NCBI GenBank assembly: GCA_910584215.1 | Contig: CAJTYI010000002.1 | Coordinates: 1 to 64,000, forward strand | Source of the DNA: an uncultured Roseburia sp. | Lineage (GTDB): Bacteria > Bacillota > Clostridia > Lachnospirales > Lachnospiraceae | DNA length: 64,000 nucleotides | Direction of reading: 5' to 3' | Part shown: positions 40,807 through 49,905 of the stretch, piece by piece | How the letters are laid out: each line of letters begins with the position of its first letter | How positions within the stretch are numbered: the first letter of the stretch is position 1 | Position numbers and translations under genes: made by a program | The notes under the pieces: model-generated | The model's database searches: none | The model's input: only the letters and a program-made list of their open reading frames with translations | What the model was told of the DNA's origin: nothing

Positions 40807-41583
40807 CTACACTTCAGCCAGGGTCTGTAGTGCTCTCCCCTTTATAATTAGGTCAAAATGCTCGCCAAAAAACGCCCCCGCGGCAGGAGTATATGACTGC
40901 TGACGGGCGTACTCAGACAAAATATTGCACACTTTATTAAACTCCTCCGGTGTCTGGGAGCTTTTATTTACGAGCAGATAGTATTTGCGGTTTTTCATGT
41001 TTTTGTACAAATCATTTGCTCCGGTGTAAAAGCCGTGGAGCACATGGGCTAGCTCCACGATCTCTGCCAATTCTCTGAATACAAAGAGCTTGGTGATATC
41101 CACTAACACCTGCACTTGTTTCTTACTGCCCGCTTTATCCCCGTCTGGCGGTGTGGAATTATCCTGCTTTTCTCCCTCCTGCTTTTCCGTTGCCTCCTGC
41201 ATCTTTTTAAATAAATCCAAGATACCGTCGGCGCCTTCCGGCTGTGACTGCGTCGCTGTAGAGCTGTTGAACTCCTCGTACACATCCTCCATATCAGGTT
41301 CTGAAAATTTAGAAAACCGGGTGTCAAGCTCCTCGGGATACTCCACTTTGGTAATCAGCAATATAACGGTGTCCGCCGACAGGGGGATCGCCTCTATCAT
41401 AAGCGGGATGTCATCGGCCTCAAATCCAAACTCATACTCAGCCTGCTGCATCATATCGCGGAACAACATCTTCGCTTTCTCCGTTCCATATGCAAGCTCG
41501 CTGATCTTAAGCTGACGTTCAGCTAAATCTTCCCGTGTTAAAGTACAACGAATCTGATTTTCATTTACTTTTTCTATCTTCAT
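40807..41583 (-). CDS. mecA: Adaptor protein MecA
   Basis: MecA delivers substrates to the ClpC/ClpP protease. 258 residues: an N-terminal substrate-binding domain (MKIEKVNENQIRCTLTREDLAER, AEYEFGF), an acidic Gln/Ser-rich linker (about 105-150) and a C-terminal ClpC-binding domain (GFYTGANDLYKNMKNRKYYLLVN, HFDLIIKGRAL). The start at 41583 has AAAGG upstream; reading further back adds 58 residues with no family match. Confidence 0.9.
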   Translation of the reverse strand: MKIEKVNENQIRCTLTREDLAERQLKISELAYGTEKAKMLFRDMMQQAEYEFGFEADDIPLMIEAIPLSADTVILLITKVEYPEELDTRFSKFSEPDMEDVYEEFNSSTATQSQPEGADGILDLFKKMQEATEKQEGEKQDNSTPPDGDKAGSKKQVQVLVDITKLFVFRELAEIVELAHVLHGFYTGANDLYKNMKNRKYYLLVNKSSQTPEEFNKVCNILSEYARQQSYTPAAGAFFGEHFDLIIKGRALQTLAEV

Positions 41584-41788
41584 ATCTATCACGCCTTTCC
41601 GTTTCTGCCGCGTCTGTACTGACACGCACAGTAGTCTCTCATCTTTACCGGAAAACATCATAAACCGTACATTTATTATAATCAAATGCCCTGTTGATGT
41701 AAAGTATGCGATTATATTAAATCTTTCTAAAACAAATTTGCCAAAATTTACCCGCATTTTTTTGTGTATTTTTCACAAAAAAACAAAA

Positions 41789-41822
41789 TATCGTTGCAAA
41801 ACGATAAACAGCATGATATAAA
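41789..41822 (+). promoter_or_regulatory. Promoter with overlapping palindromic operator
   Basis: TTGCAA (41794-41799) and TATAAA (41817-41822) are 17 bases apart. The perfect palindrome TATCGTT-GCAA-AACGATA (41789-41806) covers the -35 box, where a bound repressor would block RNA polymerase. It drives the kinase/ParA genes. Confidence 0.5.
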
Positions 41823-41870
41823 AAATGCATGAGATGTGGGTCTGACAATTCCTGAAAGGAGCAGATTCTC

Positions 41871-43250
41871 ATTCAACAAAATATTTTGTTTGGCAAATAT
41901 CGCATTTTATCCACTCTTGGCACTGGCAGCAGCAGTACCGTCTATCTTGCCGAACATCTGAAATTAGAGACTTATCGTGCGATTAAATGTATCCCCAAAG
42001 ATCATACGCTGATATCTTCTCCCGCTTTTCGCAATGGCTGTTCCACAGAAGCCGTTCTGTTAAAAGCTCTCAATCACCCTGGTATCCCCCGCATCTATGA
42101 TATCGAAGAGGACGAATCTTTTCTTTACCTGATCGAGGAGTATATTTCAGGTGACTCACTGGACATTTTTTTGTCCAATCCGGAACATATTTCCCAGCAG
42201 ATTATCATCCATTTTAGTATCCAAATATGCGACATTTTAAATTATCTGCATCATATATCGCCATATCCTATCCTATATCAGGATTTAAAGCCGGAGCATA
42301 TTATAGTATGTGGAAATCAAATAAAAATAGTCGATTTTGGAATCGCTGATTATTTTACCAATGCGGGAAATCAATTCCAATTATACGGAACAGATGAATT
42401 TACGGCACCGGAAGCGCGAAACGGCGAACCGGTCACACCGGCCTGCGACATATACAGTTTGGGAAAAATTATGCAGTATATGGCCGGCCGCGCCCAAATT
42501 TCCTGTTGCGCATCTTTATTCACCATCATAAAAAAAGCATCTGCCACTAAATCAACACAACGATATGAAACGGCTGTCGACCTAAAAAAAGCACTTCTGA
42601 CGCTTCTGACCGAAGCACAGCCACAGATTCCACATCTCATAAATACGATCGGCGTTGTGGGAAGCAGAGCGGGCGCAGGCGCGACTCACATATCGCTCTC
42701 GCTCGTCACGACTTTAAACAGTCTGGGCATTTCCGCTGTCTACGTGGCATCCAATGTCTCAAATGAATTTTCTTCTATGCAAAAATATCATAAACATTTG
42801 AAAGAGCATGACGGTATCTACCACTGCAAAAATCTCACTGCCTCCCCCGCCTACGGAACGGCAGTCTCTGATCCGATCGATAACAAGTCAATTCGCGTTA
42901 TCGACTACGGCTCTCTTACCCCTGCGCAGTTTAATGCGCTGCAGGGACCTGATCTTCTTGTGGCGGTCATCGGCGGCAGTGATTGGGAACTGTCGGAAAC
43001 ACTTGGTTTTTGCACACGGGTGACCTCCGCAATCCCTACAGTGTATCTCTGTAATTATGGAAACCAACACGCCGCCAGACGGCTGGCAGTATTTCTACGC
43101 AAAAGAATTTTCTGCTTTCCCGCGGATGCAGACACTTACCGTGTCACAACTGAAAAACAACGACTGGTCATTTCTATCTGCAAACAGAAAGGAGGACGCA
43201 AATCATTTTTGGCATTGATAAAAGAAAATCTTCCACCCCTGTCACCATAG
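41871..43250 (+). CDS. Ser/Thr protein kinase fused to a ParA-like domain
   Basis: Residues about 1-265 are a protein kinase: LGTGSSSTVYLAEH (Gly loop), RAIKCIP (lysine), LYQDLKPEHIIV (catalytic Asp, Gln in place of the usual Arg) and VDFGIAD. Residues about 275-455 are a MinD/ParA-like fold (GVVGSRAGAGATHISLSLV), again without a standard GKT loop. I place the start at an ATT (41871) because AAAGGAG lies nine bases before it; the TTG at 41886 is 24 bases from that site and no ATG is available. The FHA protein of the Tad locus and the similar ParA-like folds suggest a shared signalling role. Confidence in the domains is high and in the start moderate. Confidence 0.75.
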   Translation: MQQNILFGKYRILSTLGTGSSSTVYLAEHLKLETYRAIKCIPKDHTLISSPAFRNGCSTEAVLLKALNHPGIPRIYDIEEDESFLYLIEEYISGDSLDIFLSNPEHISQQIIIHFSIQICDILNYLHHISPYPILYQDLKPEHIIVCGNQIKIVDFGIADYFTNAGNQFQLYGTDEFTAPEARNGEPVTPACDIYSLGKIMQYMAGRAQISCCASLFTIIKKASATKSTQRYETAVDLKKALLTLLTEAQPQIPHLINTIGVVGSRAGAGATHISLSLVTTLNSLGISAVYVASNVSNEFSSMQKYHKHLKEHDGIYHCKNLTASPAYGTAVSDPIDNKSIRVIDYGSLTPAQFNALQGPDLLVAVIGGSDWELSETLGFCTRVTSAIPTVYLCNYGNQHAARRLAVFLRKRIFCFPADADTYRVTTEKQRLVISICKQKGGRKSFLALIKENLPPLSP

Positions 43251-43792
43251 GTCTATTCGGCAGCTGCCACGGCATGGGAGTCACACATCTGGCTATTGCC
43301 CTAGGCAATTACTGTCATTCCAAGCTGCGCAAAAAGACTGCTATTTTAGAACTGCATGATAGAGGAGAATTTTGCACTCTCTCCCCCGAAAACACGGATA
43401 CGTCTTTTTGCCTGCACGGGCTCACCTATTATCCACATGTCGGCAATGACTCCCTGCCCGCACTGCACAATCGTGGGTATGAATACCTGATCCTCGATCT
43501 GGGCAGCATGGAAGACGGGCAGGAATCCGAATTTCTGCGCTGTGACAGGAAAGTGGTTTTGGGAAGCCTTGCCCCATGGAAAGCCGGCTATCTGGAAAGC
43601 CTGTTTACTGTTTTTGACAAAAAAGAAATCGACGGAGAAAGTTTCTTTTACCTGGTACAAGCAGGACAGAAGCAGGACATTACCGATTTTACCCGGAACT
43701 ATCATGTGACATTTTCTCCCATTCCTTTTATCAAAAATCCGTTTCATATCGATAAAAATTTATTCACATTTTTACAAAATCTTGCAGACTGA
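43205..43792 (+). CDS. ParA/MinD-like protein with degenerate P-loop
   Basis: About 195 residues. The N-terminal GLFGSCHGMGVTHLAIALGNY is the ParA-type loop with CHGMGVTH in place of GGxGKTT, and LILDLGSMEDG is the Walker B equivalent. The ATG at 43274 would cut the loop off, so the true start must be upstream. AAAGGAGG at 43188-43195 is nine bases before an ATT (43205), so an AUU start is likely; the gene then overlaps the kinase gene by 46 bases. It probably works with the upstream fusion protein. Confidence 0.65.
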   Translation: MFGIDKRKSSTPVTIGLFGSCHGMGVTHLAIALGNYCHSKLRKKTAILELHDRGEFCTLSPENTDTSFCLHGLTYYPHVGNDSLPALHNRGYEYLILDLGSMEDGQESEFLRCDRKVVLGSLAPWKAGYLESLFTVFDKKEIDGESFFYLVQAGQKQDITDFTRNYHVTFSPIPFIKNPFHIDKNLFTFLQNLAD

Positions 43793-43887
43793 CTGCTGCT
43801 GCCTGTCAGATCATAGGCGTCTTTGTAGTAATATATCACTTTTGCAGCCAGCGAATTCCTTTTGGCTTCACATTATGGAGGAACAAT

Positions 43888-44133
43888 ATGGACACCGAAC
43901 ATATGAAAAATCTCTATTTGGAATTATCTGAATTAGAGCATGGCGGCACAACCATCTGGCTGGAGGGTCATCCGAGCAGCTCCATAATGGTTACCAGCCA
44001 GCTGTGCCTCCATGACGAAATCACCTATATGCGAGACTATATTTTTGATGAGGGGGTGTTAAAAGAATTACATTTTGATAGAATCAGTGATGAAACGGTA
44101 AATAATAAAAAGATAAAACACAAAAAAAGATAA
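43888..44133 (+). CDS. Small hypothetical protein
   Basis: 81 residues, acidic in the first two thirds (NLYLELSELEHGGTTIWLEGHPSSS) and lysine-rich at the end. TGGAGG lies six bases before the ATG. The stop lies in a terminator stem. It may be the third gene of the kinase/ParA transcript. The family is not recognised. Confidence 0.6.
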   Translation: MDTEHMKNLYLELSELEHGGTTIWLEGHPSSSIMVTSQLCLHDEITYMRDYIFDEGVLKELHFDRISDETVNNKKIKHKKR

Positions 44134-44160
44134 CGAGTCCTCAATGCCGTTTATCTTTTG
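44125..44160 (+). terminator. Terminator at the end of the kinase/ParA genes
   Basis: AAAAGATAA and TTATCTTTT arms, with a CG/CG extension, enclose a 13-base loop. The stop codon of the 81-residue gene is in the left arm. Confidence 0.7.
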
Positions 44161-44187
44161 CAAATGATTTTATAAGAATTAACACCG

Positions 44188-44297
44188 CAAGGGGCCATTG
44201 TTCATATCGAAGCTGGCCCCTTGTTGCAATATTCCATATGTGATCTACTTCTTAACTTGATTCCTTATGAGATCTACTTCTTAACTTGATTCCTTAT
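44188..44297. repeat. Hairpin plus 27-base direct repeat after the sialyltransferase-like gene
   Basis: CAAGGGGCCA (44188-44197) and TGGCCCCTTG (44214-44223) make a perfect ten-base stem. Next to it, the 27-base sequence starting GATCTACTTC occurs at 44242-44268 and 44271-44297, with a worn third copy entering the 3' end of the next gene. The hairpin is a possible terminator for the minus-strand gene, but has no clear T run. Confidence 0.6.
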
Positions 44298-44302
44298 TAC
44301 CC

Positions 44303-47260
44303 CTACTTTTTAACCTTTATGCTTTTCACCTTGTCACTCCAGTCAGAATAATAAGTGATGCCGGAAACTGTTTTGTATGTTCTTATCCGCAGATAATACC
44401 TATTATTTTTCTTTAATTTACCAATGTGTATCGTGATTGATTTTGACGTACAGCTCTTGGCTTTCTTAAACTTATTATTCAAAGCATATTGAAGTTCATA
44501 GCCGCTGACTTTTGACACTTTCTTACTTTTTACTGTTATTTTTCGTCCTTTATGATTGGTGCATTTTGATATAGAAGGGGTGATCAATCGGCAAATTTTC
44601 TTTTCATCACTGTACTCGCTTTGGACGCTGTCTTTATATGCCTGTATACGGTATACATACATGGCAGCATTTTTTGCTTTGACAGATTTGTCCGTATAAG
44701 TAACAGTATTACCATTTTTGATTGTTGCAGCTCTGCTCCAACCACCACCCGTTTTTTTCCGGTCAATATAATAGCCATCGGCCTGCTCTACAGCCTTCCA
44801 GCGAATGACAATGCCTTTTGCCGTATTAGACAGATTCGATACTACCGGCTGCTTTAATGTTACCGGCGCCGGTTCTACAGGTTCCTGTTTCTCACTGTCT
44901 GGAATCACTGGATTTACGATAACGGAAATCTCTGTCTCAATGATGTGGTAACCCAAACTGTCAGATGGGGTAAAAATAACAGGATATTTCGTACGGCCGC
45001 TATCTGCTGCAGATGGCTTTGTTTCAGGATTTTTCCAAGAGAAACTTCCCTCAACATTTGCAGCGCCATCCGTCAGAACAGATTGCGCCAGACTCTGCCC
45101 CTCCGTGATAGCTCCCGCATTCGGCAGTACATTTATGACTGGAACTGCCTTTTGGATAGAAAATGTCTTACTGCTCTCTCCAAACGGAGCATAGAGCCCG
45201 ACACCTTTCACAATAGCCTTAGCCTCCCCTGGAGACAGGTTGGATTCATAAGTTACCGTATAATCTTTTCCCAATGTCAAAATTGTCCCATTTGTCAACC
45301 TGACTGTAAGCTCCGGCTCGATGGCTTCACCCGTATAAGCACAATCAGTAATATCTTCCACAATGATCTGCTGTTTGTCCCACATCATGTCAGAATCAGA
45401 GGATGCAATATTTTTATAATGAGCGAGAGTTTTTTCAGTCGCGTCATAAATAGCAATGTCAAAACCTGTGGTATTATTAAATTCTAACAGATAATATGTA
45501 TGCTCCTTTTGGGGACAGAGTGAGCCATAAACCGGATGGTTACTGTCAATGCTGCTGGCGAAAAAGTCAAGAAGCTCACCATATGTTTTCGTTAAGCCAG
45601 TTTCCTTCGTCATGTTAAACATTCCGCATGCCATCTGTGCTGATTCCACGCTCTGGAATGTGGACGAATCATAGCCACACATATAAATATCCGGGAAGAA
45701 AAATAAAATTAATTCCGCGGGAATACTCGAATCCACATCAATAATTCCAAGGGCATCCAAATCACTTTGCTTAGAAGGATATAGCCCAGTCGGCGTCCCC
45801 GGATGTCCCTTATAATAATAAACATACGAATCACCGTAATAGGCCTTAGCCAGTTCTGCATAGTCTTTAAACCCAGGCTCATTATTGACCGTACTGCCAA
45901 GAAACAGCATAATCGGTTGTTTAGCCTGATTAGCCGCTTCAAACATATCGTTATCAAAATGATACAGTGTCTTGAATTCTTCGTCTTTCTCAACACTCTG
46001 CACACTTTTTAACATGGCAGACACACTTTTGACGGTGCAGTTAGCGATTACCTTTTGTAAAAGTTCCTCATTATCAATTTTAAAGGTTCCAGAAGTCCGT
46101 GCTACCCACCACTCTACATTCTCATCCTCTGCCGCCACAGCCGCATATTTAGGCAGCGTAGTCAATGTCAAAGATGTAAAGGACTTATATTTTGCCCATG
46201 CAGGGTCAAATTTTCCTTCCGCGCGCGTTTTGCTCTTTAATTCTTCCCAGTCACGGCGCATATCGTCGTACAGTGCGCCGTCGCTGTCAGAGGCAAAGGT
46301 ATCGTTAAAGTAAGAATAAGTACCGCCTCCATCCGAAAGAAGAACTACTTTATATTGAGATTCCGGAATCTGATTCGCCACTAAAAGCAGCAGCATATTT
46401 TCTACAAAATTATCGGTATAATAGAGCTGAAAAAAAGAATCGGGTCCGATTTCGTATAGATCACGAATGTATGCAGACATTCTATTGCGGGTGTCCAGCC
46501 ACTTCTGCCCGCCCCACGTGACACCTTCAAAATCGGAATCAATACCATTTGGGAGCTTATATACATTTTCCGGAAGATTATTCCAGTCCCAGGAAGAGGC
46601 TCTCTCAAAAACAGCGAACGTCGGGATGGGATTTCCCTCCGCGCCCTTGGTAATACAGTAGTCGGTCTGCTCCCAGAGCGACAGCGAAAACAAAACTGCT
46701 GGAAATGTAGCGCTGATAGGAGCTAAATTGTAAACATCTGCAACAATGCCCACAGTAACTGGTTCCGATACAAATACCGTCTCTGTTCCCTTTAGATATT
46801 CTACTTCTACCGAAAATTTGCCAAAATTCTTAAAATCCATGGTATATGTTTGCTTATCTTGCTCCAATGCGAAAGTATCCATGACATTTTGCGTGACTGT
46901 ATCTTCGTAGTACATTTTTGCCGTTACTCTGACATGATCTGCACTATTCGCAGTTAAAATATCATTGACTGCTGCAATATGTACCGTCACAGCGGTATAG
47001 TTTGTTTGAGTCTGCTGCAATATAATATCACCCAACGTACTTGAAACGGCGATAGCTTTCGTAGTCTGTGACCCTGACGCGGGGATAGCACAAGGGCTCT
47101 CTTTTGCAACCCCAACCGCATAAACATGGTTTATTCCCATATCACCGGCTTGGGGCGCTGCCGTCACAGCTACAAAGGCAAATGCCAAAAAACAGGTGAT
47201 TGTCCGCCTGCATATATGAAATAGCCACATACAAGTTGATTTGTTCGTTTTGTTCTGCAT
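44303..47260 (-). CDS. Secreted protein with GT80-sialyltransferase-like domain and fibronectin-type repeats
   Basis: 985 residues with a signal peptide (TITCFLAFAFVAVTAAPQ). After an N-terminal beta domain (about 60-175), residues about 185-570 resemble GT80 sialyltransferases: LLSDGGGTYSYF for the D-D-G base motif, YYYKGHPGTPTG for the HP motif (CMP binding), SSIPAELI and GYDSSTF for the SS motif. Ig-like modules (about 620-780) and fibronectin type III-like repeats (about 795-985) follow, with a lysine-rich end as in the galactanase. A secreted sugar-nucleotide transferase would lack donor outside the cell, so another role, such as CMP-sialic acid or glycan binding, is possible. The start at 47260 has AAAGGAG upstream. 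The GT80 match is from memory of motifs. Confidence 0.6.
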   Translation of the reverse strand: MQNKTNKSTCMWLFHICRRTITCFLAFAFVAVTAAPQAGDMGINHVYAVGVAKESPCAIPASGSQTTKAIAVSSTLGDIILQQTQTNYTAVTVHIAAVNDILTANSADHVRVTAKMYYEDTVTQNVMDTFALEQDKQTYTMDFKNFGKFSVEVEYLKGTETVFVSEPVTVGIVADVYNLAPISATFPAVLFSLSLWEQTDYCITKGAEGNPIPTFAVFERASSWDWNNLPENVYKLPNGIDSDFEGVTWGGQKWLDTRNRMSAYIRDLYEIGPDSFFQLYYTDNFVENMLLLLVANQIPESQYKVVLLSDGGGTYSYFNDTFASDSDGALYDDMRRDWEELKSKTRAEGKFDPAWAKYKSFTSLTLTTLPKYAAVAAEDENVEWWVARTSGTFKIDNEELLQKVIANCTVKSVSAMLKSVQSVEKDEEFKTLYHFDNDMFEAANQAKQPIMLFLGSTVNNEPGFKDYAELAKAYYGDSYVYYYKGHPGTPTGLYPSKQSDLDALGIIDVDSSIPAELILFFFPDIYMCGYDSSTFQSVESAQMACGMFNMTKETGLTKTYGELLDFFASSIDSNHPVYGSLCPQKEHTYYLLEFNNTTGFDIAIYDATEKTLAHYKNIASSDSDMMWDKQQIIVEDITDCAYTGEAIEPELTVRLTNGTILTLGKDYTVTYESNLSPGEAKAIVKGVGLYAPFGESSKTFSIQKAVPVINVLPNAGAITEGQSLAQSVLTDGAANVEGSFSWKNPETKPSAADSGRTKYPVIFTPSDSLGYHIIETEISVIVNPVIPDSEKQEPVEPAPVTLKQPVVSNLSNTAKGIVIRWKAVEQADGYYIDRKKTGGGWSRAATIKNGNTVTYTDKSVKAKNAAMYVYRIQAYKDSVQSEYSDEKKICRLITPSISKCTNHKGRKITVKSKKVSKVSGYELQYALNNKFKKAKSCTSKSITIHIGKLKKNNRYYLRIRTYKTVSGITYYSDWSDKVKSIKVKK

Positions 47261-47498
47261 GAAAACCTTCTCCTTTTGATTGATACCGGCTAACCATAGT
47301 AGCAAATGTCACTTATATCCGCCAACCGTTTTCTTACTCAGGTTGTAAAAACTATACATAAAATGCTCTATTGTCTTGCCGCTTATTAACTATTCTTAGA
47401 ATTATAAACAAAAATGCGACATCCTACAATAGACAAAAGATAGAATATGGCAAACTTTTTCTACCATTATTTCTATTCTTAAATTATTTTTAATTTAT

Positions 47499-47526
47499 TT
47501 GCTTTTATCTTTCAATATGCTACAAT
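47499..47526 (+). promoter_or_regulatory. Probable promoter of the GH18 gene
   Basis: TTGCTT (47499-47504) and TACAAT (47521-47526) are 16 bases apart, in a very AT-rich divergent gap of 348 bases that otherwise holds no gene. Confidence 0.45.
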
Positions 47527-47608
47527 AAACTATATTCCTAACTGCTATCTCCCGTACCATATTATGGGGGATATCCGATTGACAATTTCAAAAGAGAATG
47601 AGGTTCTT

Positions 47609-49357
47609 ATGAAAAAAAAGCTGATACCGTTTATTGCAGTAGCCGTATTAATCATCATTATTGTACTGTGTATTGTTGTGGGAAATCTTATCGAAAAGTA
47701 CACACCCACAAAAGAGCGTCAGGATTTGACGGAATACTACGCCATTTCTTCTGCACAGGATACTGCAATCGTTTTAAATAATGAAGTAATTGACAAGAAA
47801 GCCCGCATGATCGACGGCGTTGTATATTTTGATTTTGAGACGGTATCTATGTTCAATCCCCGGTTTTACTGGGATGCCAGAGAAAACAAGCTGCTCTATA
47901 CCACTTCCACCGACCTTGTGACGGTAGATGTCGAGAGCTCCGAATACCGTATCACCAAAGACACCAAAAATCTCGGGCATACGATTGTCAAAGCAGATGC
48001 GCAGACCGCCTATGTTGCGGTCGACTTCGTAAAGCTTTATTCTGACTTTGCCTACGAAATCTACTCGGAACCGAACCGTATCCTGGTTACGACAGCCTGG
48101 GGCAGCTACGATACGGCACCGGTCAAGAAAGATACCGCCGTCCGTGTGAAAGGCGGCATCAAAAGTCCTATACTGGCTGATATCGCCAAGGACACGAGGG
48201 TGACCGTTCTAAAGCCAGACGAGACCTGGACGAAAATCGCTACGGAAGAAGGCATTATAGGCTATGTCAAATCTAAGCTTTTGGGAGAGATCACACAGGA
48301 GACAGCGACAAGCGATTATGTAGAAGAAACATTCACGCATATCACAAAAGATTTTAAAATCAATATGGGCTGGCATCAGGTAACCACGATGGCGGCCAAC
48401 CAGAATATCGGCTCCGTTCTGATGAACACAAAGGGAATCAACGTGATTTCCCCCACATGGTTCTACCTCAATGACAATAACGGCAACATTGCCTCCCTTG
48501 CCAGCAAAGAATATGTCGATTATTGCCACCAGAATAATATCGAAGTCTGGGCATTGGTAAGCAATCTGGAGAATAAAGAAGTAAGCACCAATGAAGTTCT
48601 CACTTATACTTCCCGGCGCGAAACACTGGTAAACAATTTGATCTCCGCCGCCATCCAGTATAACCTCGACGGTATCAATGTGGACCTGGAGTCAATTGAC
48701 GCAGAGATCGGCGACTCTTATATTCAGTTTATCCGGGAACTCTCGCTCAAATGTGCCAATAACGGGATTGTTCTTTCCGTTGACAATTATGTCCCAACGG
48801 ACTATACCGCTTTTTACAACCGTGCCGAACAGGCGCTTTTTGCAGATTATGTCATTATCATGGCCTACGATGAGCACTGGTCGGGGTCGGAGGAAGCAGG
48901 ATCTGTGGCCTCCATCGGTTTTGTGCGCGACGGCGTCACCAACACTCTAAAAGAAGTCCCAGCCGCACAGACAATCCTCGCCATGCCGTTTTACACCAGA
49001 GTGTGGAGCGAAACCCCCCTCGCCGATACAGACGAGAACCAGACGGCAAACGACGGAGCGGAATCTTCGGACAGCTACCAGCTTTTCACACTCGACAGCT
49101 ATGCAACCAATATGACGGAAGCAAAAAAATTGGTCGATACCAATGGTGTCGTTCCCGCTTGGTCTGACCCGGAAGGACAGTATTACGCCCAGTATGAGAA
49201 CAATGGCGTCACCTACAAAATCTGGCTGGAGGATGCTACTTCACTGGAGCATAAACTAAACGTGATGAAAGATCATGACCTTGCTGGCGGCGCATTCTGG
49301 AAATTGGGTCTGGAGACCCCGGATGTGTGGGATACCATCATTAAATATATAAACTGA
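47609..49357 (+). CDS. Membrane-anchored GH18 glycoside hydrolase (SleL/YaaH-like)
   Basis: 582 residues: an N-terminal membrane anchor (about 6-27), a beta-rich domain like the copper amine oxidase N-terminal/stalk module (about 45-170), an SH3-like domain (about 180-230) and a GH18 barrel (about 250-580). The catalytic DGxNxDxE motif is LDGINVDLESID. YaaH/SleL-type members cut cell-wall N-acetylglucosamine strands, and the SH3 domain points to a wall substrate too. The ATG at 47609 has GAGG upstream and starts a better anchor than the earlier ATG at 47564. Confidence 0.87.
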   Translation: MKKKLIPFIAVAVLIIIIVLCIVVGNLIEKYTPTKERQDLTEYYAISSAQDTAIVLNNEVIDKKARMIDGVVYFDFETVSMFNPRFYWDARENKLLYTTSTDLVTVDVESSEYRITKDTKNLGHTIVKADAQTAYVAVDFVKLYSDFAYEIYSEPNRILVTTAWGSYDTAPVKKDTAVRVKGGIKSPILADIAKDTRVTVLKPDETWTKIATEEGIIGYVKSKLLGEITQETATSDYVEETFTHITKDFKINMGWHQVTTMAANQNIGSVLMNTKGINVISPTWFYLNDNNGNIASLASKEYVDYCHQNNIEVWALVSNLENKEVSTNEVLTYTSRRETLVNNLISAAIQYNLDGINVDLESIDAEIGDSYIQFIRELSLKCANNGIVLSVDNYVPTDYTAFYNRAEQALFADYVIIMAYDEHWSGSEEAGSVASIGFVRDGVTNTLKEVPAAQTILAMPFYTRVWSETPLADTDENQTANDGAESSDSYQLFTLDSYATNMTEAKKLVDTNGVVPAWSDPEGQYYAQYENNGVTYKIWLEDATSLEHKLNVMKDHDLAGGAFWKLGLETPDVWDTIIKYIN

Positions 49358-49398
49358 CAGACACATTTACGGTATTCAATCTAACTATTTTAAAACAT

Positions 49399-49441
49399 AA
49401 TCGCTGTAAGGCTTATAATAAAGGCCCTACAGCGATTTTTT
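49399..49441 (+). terminator. Terminator after the GH18 gene
   Basis: AATCGCTGTA and TACAGCGATT form a ten-base stem with a 19-base loop, followed by a T run on the plus strand. It marks the border between the GH18 gene and the peptide operon that converges on it. Confidence 0.85.
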
Positions 49442-49496
49442 GATTGATAGAAACCCGTGCTCGGAATCTGCTCTTTCCGATTTCCTTTCGGCTTTT

Positions 49497-49904
49497 TTAG
49501 ATGTTTTTCCGAATCTTCAGAATGTTTTTGCCATCCTTATATTCATAAAATACATCGTCCATTGATTTCTTCACCATATAAATACCCAAGCCCCCGATTT
49601 CGCGTTCCTCCGCGGAAAGCGTGATATCGGGATCGGCTTTTGCAAGCGGGTCATAGGGTACTCCGTTATCAATAAACGTTATTACTACCGCCAGAGGATT
49701 TTCCGTAATCTCAACGCGCACGGTAGCCACGCCGACCTCAGGATTGTAAGCGTAGTTCGCGATGTTTCCGAACAGCTCGTCTATCGCTATATCCATCTGA
49801 ATTTTCGTTTTCAACGGGCAGTCGAGCTGCTCCAATTGCTCATCCACAAAAGCTGTCACGGTGGAAATGTTCTCAAGCGTCGCGTCAATGGTAAGCTCTT
49901 TCAT
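49497..49904 (-). CDS. RsbW-like anti-sigma ATPase/kinase
   Basis: 135 residues with the GHKL fold of anti-sigma kinases: QMDIAIDELFGNIANYAY (N box), FIDNGVPYDPLAKAD (G1) and EREIGGLGIYMVKKSMD (G2). Such proteins phosphorylate a STAS partner and hold a sigma factor when the partner is phosphorylated. The STAS partner is at 62980 and the phosphatase just upstream. The ATG at 49904 lies one base after the phosphatase stop, with GGAGG six bases upstream. It is the last gene of the operon. Confidence 0.85.
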   Translation of the reverse strand: MKELTIDATLENISTVTAFVDEQLEQLDCPLKTKIQMDIAIDELFGNIANYAYNPEVGVATVRVEITENPLAVVITFIDNGVPYDPLAKADPDITLSAEEREIGGLGIYMVKKSMDDVFYEYKDGKNILKIRKNI

Positions 49905-49905
49905 T

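Noticed and set aside
44242..44297. Attachment site or transposon end
   Set aside because: The 27-base direct repeat has only two full copies, with no integrase or transposase near.
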